From a bacterium BMS3Abin15 (lineage in GTDB: Bacteria; Patescibacteriota; Minisyncoccia; Moranbacterales; 2-12-FULL-40-10): a stretch of 42,951 bases of DNA. The stretch is taken from positions 1-42,951 of the forward strand of contig BDTH01000076.1 of assembly GCA_002923195.1 (NCBI GenBank), written 5' to 3'. Position numbers and translations under genes: made by a program. The notes below the pieces were generated by a model. That model was not told where the DNA came from and made no database searches. It saw only the letters and a program-made list of their open reading frames with translations. Positions 1 to 7,151 of the stretch are shown here, in pieces (within the stretch, counting starts at the first letter, position 1; each line of letters begins with the position of its first letter).

Positions 1-276
1 CATCCTCTAGGTCCCATTTGATCTTCAAAGCGCATTCTTCTTTTTCCCTCCTTAGCTCTTTGATTCTTTCCTTAATGCGTATCGGCGTTTCATCAGGATG
101 ACTTCCAGGTTTAGTGGATTTTGGCTTTAATCCGGATTCTCCGTATTTTCTGTAATCAGCCAGCCACCTCTCCAGACTATGAGGGCATACCTTAACTGCG
201 TCTGCCAGCCTAATCTCTCTGTTGTAGGCAGGCCAATACCCATCTCAACCTCTCTTCCTTTAATTGTTTTTGGCAT
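1..276 (-). pseudogene. Transposase N-terminal fragment (IS481/IS3-like), frameshifted, runs off the left edge
   Basis: On the minus strand an ATG at 276 opens MPKTIKGREVEMG. After the G-run at 239-241 the reading must shift by one base to continue as YWPAYNREIRLADAVKV and then PHSLERWLADYRKYGESG. That region is a helix-turn-helix followed by a Lys/Arg/Glu-rich segment, typical of the DNA-binding N-terminus of IS481/IS3-type DDE transposases. The catalytic core would lie beyond the window. Restoring one G makes a single continuous frame, so this is either a decayed copy, a sequencing error in a homopolymer, or less likely programmed frameshifting (codon 14 is an unusual place for it). Assignment rests on HTH sequence character only; the exact IS family is uncertain. 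Confidence 0.6.
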
Positions 277-291
277 ATTTATACACATATA

Positions 292-336
292 CCAGAATAT
301 CGCTATTCTGGAAAAACCGCCAAATGTATGTGGACA
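292..336. repeat. Possible IS terminus with an inverted repeat
   Basis: A perfect 7-bp inverted repeat (CCAGAAT at 292-298, ATTCTGG at 305-311) sits just upstream of the transposase start. Further out, the plus strand reads TGTATGTGGACA at 325-336, so the minus strand begins TGTCCACATACA. Ends of the form TGT...ACA fit IS481-type elements. The other end lies outside the window, so the boundary at 336 is a guess. Confidence 0.25.
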
Positions 337-349
337 TTACCTACTGCTA

Positions 350-376
350 TTGACTTTTTCCGAATTTTGATATACA
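350..376 (+). promoter_or_regulatory. Candidate promoter for the 491 pseudogene
   Basis: TTGACT at 350-355 is followed after 15 bp by TATACA at 371-376, preceded by TG with one intervening base (extended -10). A perfect 7-bp hairpin (TACTGCT, 418-424; AGCAGTA, 428-434) lies in the inferred leader. Confidence 0.35.
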
Positions 377-490
377 ACAGAGCATCGTCTTAAGATAGAT
401 GATTGCAATTTAACAAATACTGCTCTTAGCAGTATAAATTTCAAAAATAGCAACATGTTTGCAAAAACACTGTTGCAAAAGGAGGCAACT

Positions 491-1183
491 ATGAGTGATT
501 TAATGCTCGATGTTGACCAAGCTGGAGAATTAAAGGCTGCATTCAGGCGCGGAGACTGGACAAAGACTGAAGTAAAAAGCTGAGCGAGGGAACTATTCTT
601 ACTCAGGTTCGACAGGTCGTGCTTGGTAATGCCAAGATCGTTCAAGCTGAACTACTGGAATTTGTCGGCACGGCCATTATTTCTGCAATCGCCAAAAAGT
701 TCATCGCCAAGGATAACTTTATTGTCGACACCAGCAAGAAAGCAAAGGTGAAAATTTCCTATCTTGAAGATAATTTCCGGGAAAATTTCCTTGGCAAAAC
801 AGAAGAGGCAATACCGGAAATCGTCCTCCGCTATCACAAATTGCGGAAAAGTTCAGTTGATAAGCCAATCCTCGCTGAACTGGGTGGCAAGGAAAAAGCG
901 GAAACCACCCTCACTGAAATGTTCGCCCTTATGGAAAAACAGGGCAACGGCGAGAGTGGATGCCTACTTACTAACGGATACGCCAATATTTTCTATATCC
1001 ACGATGTAAATGGTGTGCTGTGGGCGGTTCGACTGCCGCTGGGACGATGGTGGCTGGAACCTGGATGCTAGCGGGGTTGTCAGTCCGGATGAGTGGGACG
1101 ATGGCCGCCGGGTGTTCTCCCGCAACTCCTCTGACACCCAGACTCAACAGACCCTTTGTTCCTTTGAAACTTTGGCCCTCTGA
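491..1183 (+). pseudogene. Degenerate member of a paralogous hypothetical family with a W/D/G-rich C-terminus
   Basis: A strong SD (AAAGGAGG, 478-485) precedes ATG 491. The product starts MSDLMLDVDQAGELKAAFRR and reaches a TGA at 581-583. Adding one A to the A-run near 574-578 restores the frame, giving KKLSEGTILTQVRQVVLGN and the long stretch to about 1030. A second shift near 1030-1034 returns to the original frame and reads a WDDGGW block, then WDDGRRVFSRNS, ending at TGA 1181-1183. The two WDDG blocks form an internal repeat. I recall similar N-termini (MLDV.QA.E.K.AFRR) in multicopy CPR hypothetical proteins, but the function is unknown to me. Two compensating indels suggest decay, or sequencing errors. 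Confidence 0.6.
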
Positions 1184-1214
1184 AATTTCTTTAAATTTCC
1201 AGGGGTCTTTTGTT
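1176..1214 (+). terminator. Intrinsic terminator after the pseudogene
   Basis: CCCT/AGGG and GAAATTT/AAATTTC pair around a CTTT loop with a small internal mismatch, followed by TCTTTTGTTT. The stop codon of the pseudogene lies inside the 5' arm. Confidence 0.5.
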
Positions 1215-1243
1215 TGCATAAATTTCGCCATTAGTGATATAAT
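1214..1243 (+). promoter_or_regulatory. Promoter for the YbaK-like gene
   Basis: TTGCAT at 1214-1219, an 18-bp spacer and TATAAT at 1238-1243, with an extended -10 TG at 1235-1236. The predicted leader is about 55 nt. Confidence 0.5.
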
Positions 1244-1272
1244 GAACTGAACTGGCAAAAGTCCGTCCTAGT

Positions 1273-1291
1273 CTCCCTTTTAAAAAGGGAG
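1273..1291 (+). promoter_or_regulatory. Leader hairpin containing an SD-like sequence
   Basis: CTCCCTTTT and AAAAGGGAG form a perfect inverted repeat 14 nt upstream of ATG 1305. The AGGGAG of the 3' arm is the only SD-like sequence for this gene, so folding would hide it. Regulation is inference. Confidence 0.35.
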
Positions 1292-1304
1292 AGAAGATAA
1301 GATT

Positions 1305-1802
1305 ATGGCAATATCCAAGAAAATAATTAAATATCTTGATGATAATAAGTATAGGTATGAAGTTATCCAACATCGGACTACTTATACTGCTTGGGATACG
1401 GCCCAGACAGAGAAAGTAAAGCCGCAGGAAGTAGCCAAGTCCTTGGTTTTAAAAACTGATAAGGATTATATCGTGGCAGTTGTTCCATCAAATAAAAACT
1501 TGGACAAAAAAAAGCTTCTTAAAATTATAAATACTAAGAGAAAAAAGGAAGACAATAAATCAGTTAAGAAAGTTGAATTTGCCAAAGAGACCTGGATGAA
1601 AAAAAACATTGATGGCAAGGTTGGCGCCACCCCTCCATTTGCAGGAATCTTAAAAACGGATATTTATGTCGACAAGTCATTGTTAAACAGCAGTAAGATT
1701 TATCTCGGTTCTGGCGAATACGATGCTTCTATTAGAGTAAGTACGAAAGAATATCTCAAGAAGGAAAATCCTATTACCGGAAGTTTCAATATGAAAAAAT
1801 AA
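1305..1802 (+). CDS. YbaK/EbsC-family aminoacyl-tRNA deacylase-like protein
   Basis: This 165-residue protein matches the YbaK/ProX editing domain, which hydrolyses misacylated tRNA (Cys- or Ala-tRNA-Pro in characterised members). Visible family hallmarks are EVAKSLVLKTD (residues 42-52, with the conserved Lys45), a GATPPF loop at 107-112 (usually GxxxPFG) and GSGEYDASIRVS near the C-terminus. The length is that of a stand-alone editing domain. It has its own promoter upstream and is followed 16 nt later by scpA. The specific tRNA substrate cannot be read from the sequence. Confidence 0.85.
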   Translation: MAISKKIIKYLDDNKYRYEVIQHRTTYTAWDTAQTEKVKPQEVAKSLVLKTDKDYIVAVVPSNKNLDKKKLLKIINTKRKKEDNKSVKKVEFAKETWMKKNIDGKVGATPPFAGILKTDIYVDKSLLNSSKIYLGSGEYDASIRVSTKEYLKKENPITGSFNMKK

Positions 1803-1818
1803 AGCTTTATAACGCTCT

Positions 1819-2550
1819 ATGGCTTACCAAATAAAACTGGAACAGTTTGAAGGTCCCCTGGATCTTCTTTTGAATTTAATTGAGGAGCAAAAGCTAGACA
1901 TCACTCGCGTAAGCCTATCCAAGGTAGCGGATCAATACCTGGAATACATTAGGAGCAAAGAAAATATCACTCTGGAAAATCTAGCCGATTTTCTTTCTGT
2001 CGCCTCCCGGCTTATTCTAATAAAGTCCAAGGCCCTACTCCCACTCCTAGAGTTTAGCCAGGAGGAGGAAGAGGATATTAAAGATTTAGAAAAACAACTA
2101 GCTGAATATAAAAGATTTAAGGATATTTCTAAGGAAGTAAAGAGGCTGGCTAATTCTAAAAGGGCTTGTTTCTCCAGGGAAGGGTATCTAGGCATCCAAT
2201 CATTTTTTTACCCTCCGAAAAATATTAATATTTTTGACCTTAAGAAAACATTTGTTAAGACATTAGGCGAGATCCCAATCATTGAAAAGTTGGAGGAGGA
2301 GATGGTTAAGGAAGTGATAACCATGGAAGAAAAAATCAATCATTTGCAGGAAGTACTGCGCGAAAAGATTGAAACATCATTCTCTGAAATTACTTCCAAT
2401 GCCAAAGATAAGATTGAGGTAGTAGTGTCATTTTTGGCGATATTAGAGCTGGTAAAGCAGAAATTAATCCAAGTGGAACAAACGGAATTATTTCAGGATA
2501 TTAAATTAAGGCATAATAATAACAATGAAACCCAAAGCACTAAATCCTAA
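1819..2550 (+). CDS. scpA: Segregation and condensation protein A
   Basis: This 243-residue kleisin subunit of the bacterial SMC-ScpAB condensin bridges the SMC heads and recruits ScpB during chromosome segregation. The N-terminus YQIKLEQFEGPLDLLLNLI is diagnostic, followed by the helical ASRLILIKSKALLP stretch that contacts the SMC neck. A winged-helix C-terminal region ends in a low-complexity Asn-rich tail. scpB follows after a 153-nt gap filled by a palindromic element. The stop codon lies within the left arm of that element, so the last codons may be element-derived. No SD is seen; TATAAC at 1808-1813 lies only 5 nt before the ATG. Confidence 0.93.
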   Translation: MAYQIKLEQFEGPLDLLLNLIEEQKLDITRVSLSKVADQYLEYIRSKENITLENLADFLSVASRLILIKSKALLPLLEFSQEEEEDIKDLEKQLAEYKRFKDISKEVKRLANSKRACFSREGYLGIQSFFYPPKNINIFDLKKTFVKTLGEIPIIEKLEEEMVKEVITMEEKINHLQEVLREKIETSFSEITSNAKDKIEVVVSFLAILELVKQKLIQVEQTELFQDIKLRHNNNNETQSTKS

Positions 2551-2700
2551 ATCCCTGCCCGCCATCGCTGTGCTCAGGCATTGGCAGGCGGGCGAAACAA
2601 TATTAAAGCTCAAATATAAAAATCCAAAACATTTTGAAATTTAGATTTAGAAAATTTGAATTTGTTTAGTAATTAGAGTTTAGGGATTAGAATTTGTAAC
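2536..2700. repeat. Intergenic imperfect palindrome, scpA-scpB, with a GC-rich hairpin in its loop
   Basis: The left arm (2536-2556, AGCACTAAATCC...) and the right arm (2664-2700, GTTTAGTAATTAGAG...) are inverted and built from 7-bp units such as GTTTAGT, AATTAGA, GTTTAGG and GATTAGA. The scpA stop codon is inside the left arm, and the right arm ends 3 nt before the scpB ATG. The loop holds a GC-rich hairpin at 2557-2593. Confidence 0.7.
2557..2593. repeat. GC-rich REP-like hairpin, copy 1
   Basis: GCCCGCC (2557-2563) pairs with GGCGGGC (2587-2593) across a 23-nt loop. A related hairpin with the same TGCCCGC and GGCGGGCG ends is found at 39952-39990, also inside the loop of an AT-rich palindrome. 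Its base composition contrasts sharply with its surroundings. Confidence 0.65.
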
Positions 2701-2703
2701 TAT

Positions 2704-3249
2704 ATGAATCAGGACAAGTTAAAATCAATAATAGAATCACTGCTGTTTGTCAGTGGTGAGCCGATAAAAATATCGCGCTTGGTTAAAATTTCCGGAGCGC
2801 CAAAACCAGAAATAGAAAATGCCATAATGGCACTGTCTAGCGAGTATGAGTCTCAGAACAGGGGATTGAGGATTGTTAAAAAGGAAAATCAGGTCCAAAT
2901 GGCAACCGGCCCAGAAAGTGCTCCTTACGTTCAGCAGTTGATTGAAGGAAAGTTGCAAGAAGAACTGTCTACAGCCTCTCTCGAAGTTGTATCAATTGTG
3001 GCTTACCGTGGTCCGATAACTCGGGCAAATATTGAATCTATTCGAGGGGTAAATTGTAGTTATACTCTGCGCAACCTTTTGATGAGAGGACTAATAGATA
3101 GAACGGAAAATCCTAAGGACGCCCGCGGATATGTTTACAGTATATCTTTTGACTTTTTGAAAAAATTAGGGATTGATGATGTTAAAAAACTGCCTGATCA
3201 CGAAATAATGTCAAAAGATGAAAGGATAGATAATATAATCCAATCATAA
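2704..3249 (+). CDS. scpB: Segregation and condensation protein B
   Basis: This 181-residue winged-helix partner of ScpA and SMC forms the dimeric clamp on the kleisin. Family hallmarks are IIESLLFVSGEPI near the N-terminus, ASLEVVSIVAYRGPITRANIE and IRGVN in the second winged helix, and LLMRGLIDRTENPKDARGYVY. The length is normal. The start is the only ATG before the conserved N-terminus. It has no SD; the palindromic element ends immediately upstream. The acidic and polar C-terminal tail (DHEIMSKDERIDNIIQS) is unremarkable. Confidence 0.93.
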   Translation: MNQDKLKSIIESLLFVSGEPIKISRLVKISGAPKPEIENAIMALSSEYESQNRGLRIVKKENQVQMATGPESAPYVQQLIEGKLQEELSTASLEVVSIVAYRGPITRANIESIRGVNCSYTLRNLLMRGLIDRTENPKDARGYVYSISFDFLKKLGIDDVKKLPDHEIMSKDERIDNIIQS

Positions 3250-3371
3250 ATTCTAATTCCCAAATTCTAAGCACGAAACAAACTATAATTATTTAAATTC
3301 AAATACCTTAAACTTTTAGAAAATTTGAAATTTGATATTGTTTAGGATTTAGATATTAGAATTTAGAGTTT
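3250..3371. repeat. Intergenic imperfect palindrome, scpB-dacA
   Basis: The left arm starts directly after the scpB stop (AATTCTA, ATTCCCA, AATTCTA units). The right arm is at 3340-3371 (GGATTTA, GATATTA, GAATTTA, GAGTTTT units). Both arms show 7-bp periodicity and pair imperfectly around an AT-rich centre. The right arm ends 10 nt before the dacA ATG. Confidence 0.7.
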
Positions 3372-3381
3372 TTAAATCATT

Positions 3382-4389
3382 ATGAATTTTATTTTAATTA
3401 TTTTAACTCTAACTTTCCCACTGGCTTCCTTTTTAGGATTCCAGAAAATGTATTCCTCTGCGGGAGAGGAAAAACAAGCGGAAATTTCAGAAAAGCTGGC
3501 TGATTCCGGCGGGGAGGTTAAAGGTGAAAATATTGCACAGAAAAGCGTACTTCCCGTTGTGCCATCCCGTCCCATAAGAAAGGAGGGGTATCCAGATCTT
3601 GTTGTGCCCGATGCGCACGCTTCCCTTATATTGGATGTGGATTCAGGAACAATCCTCCACTATAATAAAGGAAGAGAAAGGCGCCAGATCGCCTCTCTTA
3701 CAAAACTGATGACTGCTGTAATAGTGGTAGAGAAAATGTCAAATCTTGACGAGGTAGTAACTGTTGATGAAGAGGCGGTTTATGCCGATGGGACGAAAGT
3801 CGGATGTCCACGTTCCGGCTATTGCATAGGAAACCGGCTGAAAGTCGGAGAGAAAATAACGGCCAGGAATTTGCTTAAGGCAATGTTGATGAACAGTGCC
3901 AATGACGCGGCCATCGCTTTAGGAAAACACATTAGTGGCTCGCAGGAAAAATTTGCCAGACTAATGAATGATAGGGCTAAGGAATTAGGACTTAAGGACT
4001 CTAATTTTTGCACTCCGTCGGGATTGGAAATCGACGGGAAGGAAAAGGAGTGTTATTCTTCAGCCTACGACATCGCCCGCATCGCCGCCCATTCGATGAA
4101 GTATGCCATTATTTGGGAAGCTTTGCGTCTTCCTCCGCAGACGATATTTTCAGCTGACGGAAAATATTCCCACGACATATTAAACACCGACCAGGTATTG
4201 GATCAAATTCCAAACTGCCTAGGAGGTAAAACCGGATTTACTCCAATGGCCGGCAGGTCGTTGCTTTTGGCTGCTGGCGACAAGACAGGTGAACATAAAA
4301 TAATAGCAGTAGTATTAGATAATCCCTATCGTTGGCAAGATATTCCAATGATGATAAGTTGGGCATTTGAAGCCCATGAATGGCAATAA
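3382..4389 (+). CDS. dacA: D-alanyl-D-alanine carboxypeptidase (PBP5/6-type, peptidase S11)
   Basis: This 335-residue enzyme trims the terminal D-Ala from peptidoglycan stem peptides outside the membrane. The three active-site motifs are visible: SxxK as SLTK (Ser105, Lys108), SAN at 172-174 and KTG at 283-285. An N-terminal hydrophobic stretch (residues 2-20) looks like a signal anchor, followed by about 50 polar linker residues before the catalytic domain. It lacks the C-terminal amphipathic anchor domain of classical PBP5, ending shortly after the KTG subdomain. mraY and ddl elsewhere in the window supply other peptidoglycan steps. It has no SD, and a palindromic element ends just upstream. 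Confidence 0.9.
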   Translation: MNFILIILTLTFPLASFLGFQKMYSSAGEEKQAEISEKLADSGGEVKGENIAQKSVLPVVPSRPIRKEGYPDLVVPDAHASLILDVDSGTILHYNKGRERRQIASLTKLMTAVIVVEKMSNLDEVVTVDEEAVYADGTKVGCPRSGYCIGNRLKVGEKITARNLLKAMLMNSANDAAIALGKHISGSQEKFARLMNDRAKELGLKDSNFCTPSGLEIDGKEKECYSSAYDIARIAAHSMKYAIIWEALRLPPQTIFSADGKYSHDILNTDQVLDQIPNCLGGKTGFTPMAGRSLLLAAGDKTGEHKIIAVVLDNPYRWQDIPMMISWAFEAHEWQ

Positions 4390-4869
4390 TATAAATCCCC
4401 AATCGACGCAAATCTTTCCCCAATAATCACGAATATAAAAACATAAAATGCCAAAACTAATTCATCCAGAGCTAAGCTATAAAATAGTAGGTGCCTTATA
4501 TGCGGTATATAATTCAATAGGCAGTGGCTACCAAGAAAGATATTACCAAAGGGCATTGTCGAAAGAATTTAAAGATGAAAAAATAAAATTTAAGGAACAA
4601 TTGCCGATAAAGCTGGAATACAAAGGCGATAATTTAGGCATATACTATATAGATTTTCTAACAGAAGATAAGATAATTTTAGAAATAAAGAATTCTTCTA
4701 AGTTTTACCCAAAAGATATCAAACAAGCCCTGGGATATTTAAAGGCAAAAAATAAAGAGTTAGGCATACTTGCTTGTTTTGGAAAAAATGGGTTGATACA
4801 CAAAAGAATTTTAAAAGGAAATTAGAAATAATTCGTGATGAAATTGGTGTAGATTAGTGATTTAATTCA
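4390..4869. mobile_element. Palindromic element split by a GxxExxY gene (dacA-mraY gap)
   Basis: The left flank (4390-4435) contains TAAATCCCCAATCGACG and later AATCACGAATA. The right flank (4829-4866), reverse-complemented, reads TAAATCACTAATCTACACC and later ATCACGAATTA. The two align over about 40 nt with one 8-10-nt indel, so together they form the arms of one imperfect palindrome of the type found elsewhere here. The entire 378-bp GxxExxY gene occupies the loop. The right arm abuts the mraY start codon. This looks like an element carrying a nuclease passenger; mobility is inferred. Confidence 0.6.
4448..4825 (+). CDS. GxxExxY protein (PD-(D/E)XK nuclease-like)
   Basis: This 125-residue protein has the name-giving motif as GYQERYY (Gly27, Glu30, Tyr33). 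It also has a PD-(D/E)XK-like core: Asp69 in YIDFL, then Glu79-Ile-Lys81 in LEIK, with a conserved lysine-rich helix after it (KDIKQALGYLKAKN). The family is widespread and of unknown biological role; nuclease activity is predicted from the fold. Full family length, intact frame. It lies between two inverted-repeat arms that match the palindromic elements in other gaps, making it look like cargo of that element rather than part of a cell-wall operon. It has no SD. Confidence 0.85.
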   Translation: MPKLIHPELSYKIVGALYAVYNSIGSGYQERYYQRALSKEFKDEKIKFKEQLPIKLEYKGDNLGIYYIDFLTEDKIILEIKNSSKFYPKDIKQALGYLKAKNKELGILACFGKNGLIHKRILKGN

Positions 4870-5970
4870 ATGGAAATAGCACAGATACAAACAATTCCCA
4901 TGGTGATTAATGTTATGAAAGTTTTAGTTACGGGAGCTATAGCTTTCTTTTTGGCTTTTTTAATTACTCCATTTTGGACTAACGTTTTATATAGATTTAA
5001 AATAGGCATAAAGATAAAAGAAAAGTCGTATGATGGCGATAAATTGACGTTTGTGAATAAACTTCATGCGAGGAAGGCGGGGACTCCCACAATGGGAGGA
5101 GTTATAATCTGGGTTTCTGTTTTAATTCTGGTTTTTGCTTCTCATTATCTTTTCCCGATTTTTGCCAGGTGGACAGACATAAATTTTATTGCCCGCCTTG
5201 ATTTCTTAAGCCGTTCCCAAGTTTGGCTCCCACTTTTTGCATTAGTGACAGCCGGTGTTCTGGGGCTTTTTGATGACATCATGAGTATCCGCGGGTGGGG
5301 AAGCAATAAAGGAGGAGGGATGAAATTTGCTATGCGCTTTTGGTGGCTCTTCGCTATTGCCGGGGTTGGTGCCTGGTGGTTTTTCAGCAAGCTTGGATGG
5401 GATCAAATTCATATTCCAGCTGTGGGAGATTTCTCTATTGGATTTTGGTATGTTCCGTTGTTTGTTTTTGTAATCTTTTTTACGGCTTTTTCATCTAACG
5501 AAACTGACGGATTGGACGGGCTGAATGGCGGTGTGCTTCTTATGGCATTTGCGTCATTTACTATTATAGCTTTTCTTCAAAATAAGGTTGATATGGCAGC
5601 TTTTTGCGCCGCTATTTCAGGAACACTTCTGGCTTTCCTCTGGTTTAATATTTATCCGGCCAGGTTTTTTATGGGAGACACAGGAGCTATGGCTCTGGGG
5701 ACTACTTTGGGAGTAGTGGCTATGCTTACTAACTCAGTTTTAGTCTTATTTGTTATAATGGCTATTTATATACTAGAATCAGGAAGTGCCGCCGTACAGC
5801 TCTTGAGTAAAAAGTATCGGGGGAAGAAAATATTTTTGGCAGCGCCGATTCACCACCATTTTGAGGCTAAGGGCTGGCCGGAGCCTAAAATAGTTATGCG
5901 GGCCTGGATCTTTACCTCTGTCACTGCCCTTATTGGAGTAATTATTGGGATATTGGGAATGGGAAAGTAG
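4870..5970 (+). CDS. mraY: Phospho-N-acetylmuramoyl-pentapeptide transferase
   Basis: MraY transfers phospho-MurNAc-pentapeptide from UDP to undecaprenyl phosphate, giving lipid I at the inner face of the membrane. This 366-residue polytopic protein shows HARKAGTPTMGG (67-77), LFDD (Asp135, Asp136), NETDGLDGLNGG (210-221), FMGDTGA (Asp270) and the cytoplasmic IHHHFE loop (327-332), all diagnostic. About ten hydrophobic segments are evident. The first ATG is used; internal ATGs at codons 11 and 16 could also serve. There is no SD, and the start abuts the right arm of a palindrome. A terminator overlaps the stop codon. Confidence 0.95.
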   Translation: MEIAQIQTIPMVINVMKVLVTGAIAFFLAFLITPFWTNVLYRFKIGIKIKEKSYDGDKLTFVNKLHARKAGTPTMGGVIIWVSVLILVFASHYLFPIFARWTDINFIARLDFLSRSQVWLPLFALVTAGVLGLFDDIMSIRGWGSNKGGGMKFAMRFWWLFAIAGVGAWWFFSKLGWDQIHIPAVGDFSIGFWYVPLFVFVIFFTAFSSNETDGLDGLNGGVLLMAFASFTIIAFLQNKVDMAAFCAAISGTLLAFLWFNIYPARFFMGDTGAMALGTTLGVVAMLTNSVLVLFVIMAIYILESGSAAVQLLSKKYRGKKIFLAAPIHHHFEAKGWPEPKIVMRAWIFTSVTALIGVIIGILGMGK

Positions 5971-5988
5971 TTTATGGCTACTTTTTTT
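5964..5988 (+). terminator. Intrinsic terminator overlapping the mraY stop
   Basis: AAAGTAG (5964-5970, includes the stop TAG) pairs with CTACTTT (5978-5984) around a 7-nt loop, followed by an uninterrupted T-run. Confidence 0.65.
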
Positions 5989-6001
5989 ATTTCCACTTTT
6001 T

Positions 6002-6010
6002 TGGTAAAAT
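6002..6010 (+). promoter_or_regulatory. Extended -10 promoter for the pgk operon
   Basis: TGGTAAAAT is an extended -10 (TG, one base, TAAAAT) just after the mraY terminator. There is no clear -35. Transcription would start near 6017, ahead of the leader ORF. Confidence 0.4.
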
Positions 6011-6036
6011 TGCAGTGATACCGCTAAAAAATTAGA

Positions 6037-6093
6037 ATGGAAAAAGTAGAGGATAGTTTTTATGTTAGGCGAAGAAAAACCGAAATAAAATGA
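6037..6093 (+). CDS. 18-codon leader ORF overlapping pgk
   Basis: ATG 6037 opens MEKVEDSFYVRRRKTEIK and stops at TGA 6091-6093, overlapping the pgk ATG (6090-6092) in an ATGA junction. The next two junctions in this operon (pgk/hydrolase and hydrolase/TIM-barrel) are also ATGA overlaps. A second mini-ORF (MLGEEKPK, 6062-6088) in another frame stops 1 nt before the pgk start. Neither has an SD. A role in translational coupling is inference; chance occurrence is possible at this length. Confidence 0.35.
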   Translation: MEKVEDSFYVRRRKTEIK

Positions 6094-7151
6094 TTTTAAA
6101 AAAAGTACAAGATGTAGAGTTGGTAAATAAGCGCGTTTTGTTGCGAGTGGATTTTAATGTGGCTTTAGAATATGGGCATATAAAGGAAAGCTTTAGAATT
6201 GAATCAGCCAGAGAAACAGTCGATTTTCTACTGAGCAAAAAAGCTAAAGTTGCCCTGGTGTCCCACCTGGGCCGTCCCAGCGGCACGATTAATTTAGGGT
6301 TTTCAATGGAACAGTTGAAAGGGGATGTAGAAAGAATTCTGGAAAAAGAAATAGAATTTGTTCCTAGTTGCACAGGAGAAGAAGTAAAAAAAGGATTGGA
6401 TAGTCTGAAAAGCGGAAGGGTTCTGCTTTTAGAAAACACAAGATTTTATGAGGAGGAGCAGTTGAATGATGAAAAGTTTGCCAAGGCTCTGGCGAAAAAT
6501 TTTGACATCTATGTTAATGACGCTTTCAGTGTTTGTCACAGGAGCCATGCGTCAATTGTTGGAGTAACTAAATTTTTACCGAGTTATGCAGGGTTGTGGA
6601 TGCAAAAGGAAGTAGAAAACTTAAATAGGGTGAAAAATAATCCTGACCGTCCGGCAACAGCCATTATTGGGGGAGCCAAAATAGAAACCAAGCTCCCAAT
6701 TATTAAAAACTTCATTGAGAGTTACGACCATGTTTTAGTGGGAGGGAGAGTAGCTTGTGAAGCTATTGATAGAGGGCTAAAGTTTGATGAGAAGGTTATA
6801 TTAGCTCAAGATTTTGCTGCTAACAGATATGATGTCGGACCGGAAACGATTAAGAAATTTAAAGAAATTGTTTCGCAGTCTAAGACTATAGTTTGGAACG
6901 GGCCACTAGGAAAGTTTGAGCATCCTCCGTATGACGAGGGGACCATAGGAGTTTTAGGCGCTGTAATTGAAAGTGGAGCCTTCTCGCTCGTGGGAGGAGG
7001 AGAATCAATTCAGGTACTTGAGGAAAATAATATGATGAATAAGATTTCTTTTGTTTCTACCGGCGGTGGCGCGTTGCTGGAATATTTAAGCGATGGTCCG
7101 ATGCCTGGGCTGGATGTGTTGAAATTTAATCCTGACAACATAGAAATATGA
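6090..7151 (+). CDS. pgk: Phosphoglycerate kinase (short form)
   Basis: This enzyme interconverts 1,3-bisphosphoglycerate + ADP and 3-phosphoglycerate + ATP in lower glycolysis. Motifs seen are RVDFNVAL (19-26), SHLGRP (58-63), ENTRFYEEE (115-123), NDAFSVCHRSHAS (143-155), GGAKIETK (194-201) and near the end GGGESIQ and STGGGALLEYL. At 353 residues it is shorter than the usual 390-420, with trimmed loops, which fits CPR proteins. It heads a tightly coupled operon, overlapping the next gene by ATGA. eno and gpmI follow further down, so most of lower glycolysis lies in one block. Confidence 0.95.
   Translation: MILKKVQDVELVNKRVLLRVDFNVALEYGHIKESFRIESARETVDFLLSKKAKVALVSHLGRPSGTINLGFSMEQLKGDVERILEKEIEFVPSCTGEEVKKGLDSLKSGRVLLLENTRFYEEEQLNDEKFAKALAKNFDIYVNDAFSVCHRSHASIVGVTKFLPSYAGLWMQKEVENLNRVKNNPDRPATAIIGGAKIETKLPIIKNFIESYDHVLVGGRVACEAIDRGLKFDEKVILAQDFAANRYDVGPETIKKFKEIVSQSKTIVWNGPLGKFEHPPYDEGTIGVLGAVIESGAFSLVGGGESIQVLEENNMMNKISFVSTGGGALLEYLSDGPMPGLDVLKFNPDNIEI

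Noticed and set aside
491-583. UGA recoding as sense to explain the early stop
   Set aside because: Several real genes end in functional TGA codons (e.g. pgk, the hydrolase), and a one-base correction restores the family sequence better.
491-1183. Active diversity-generating retroelement
   Set aside because: No reverse transcriptase or template repeat is present in the window; kept only as a question for paralogues.
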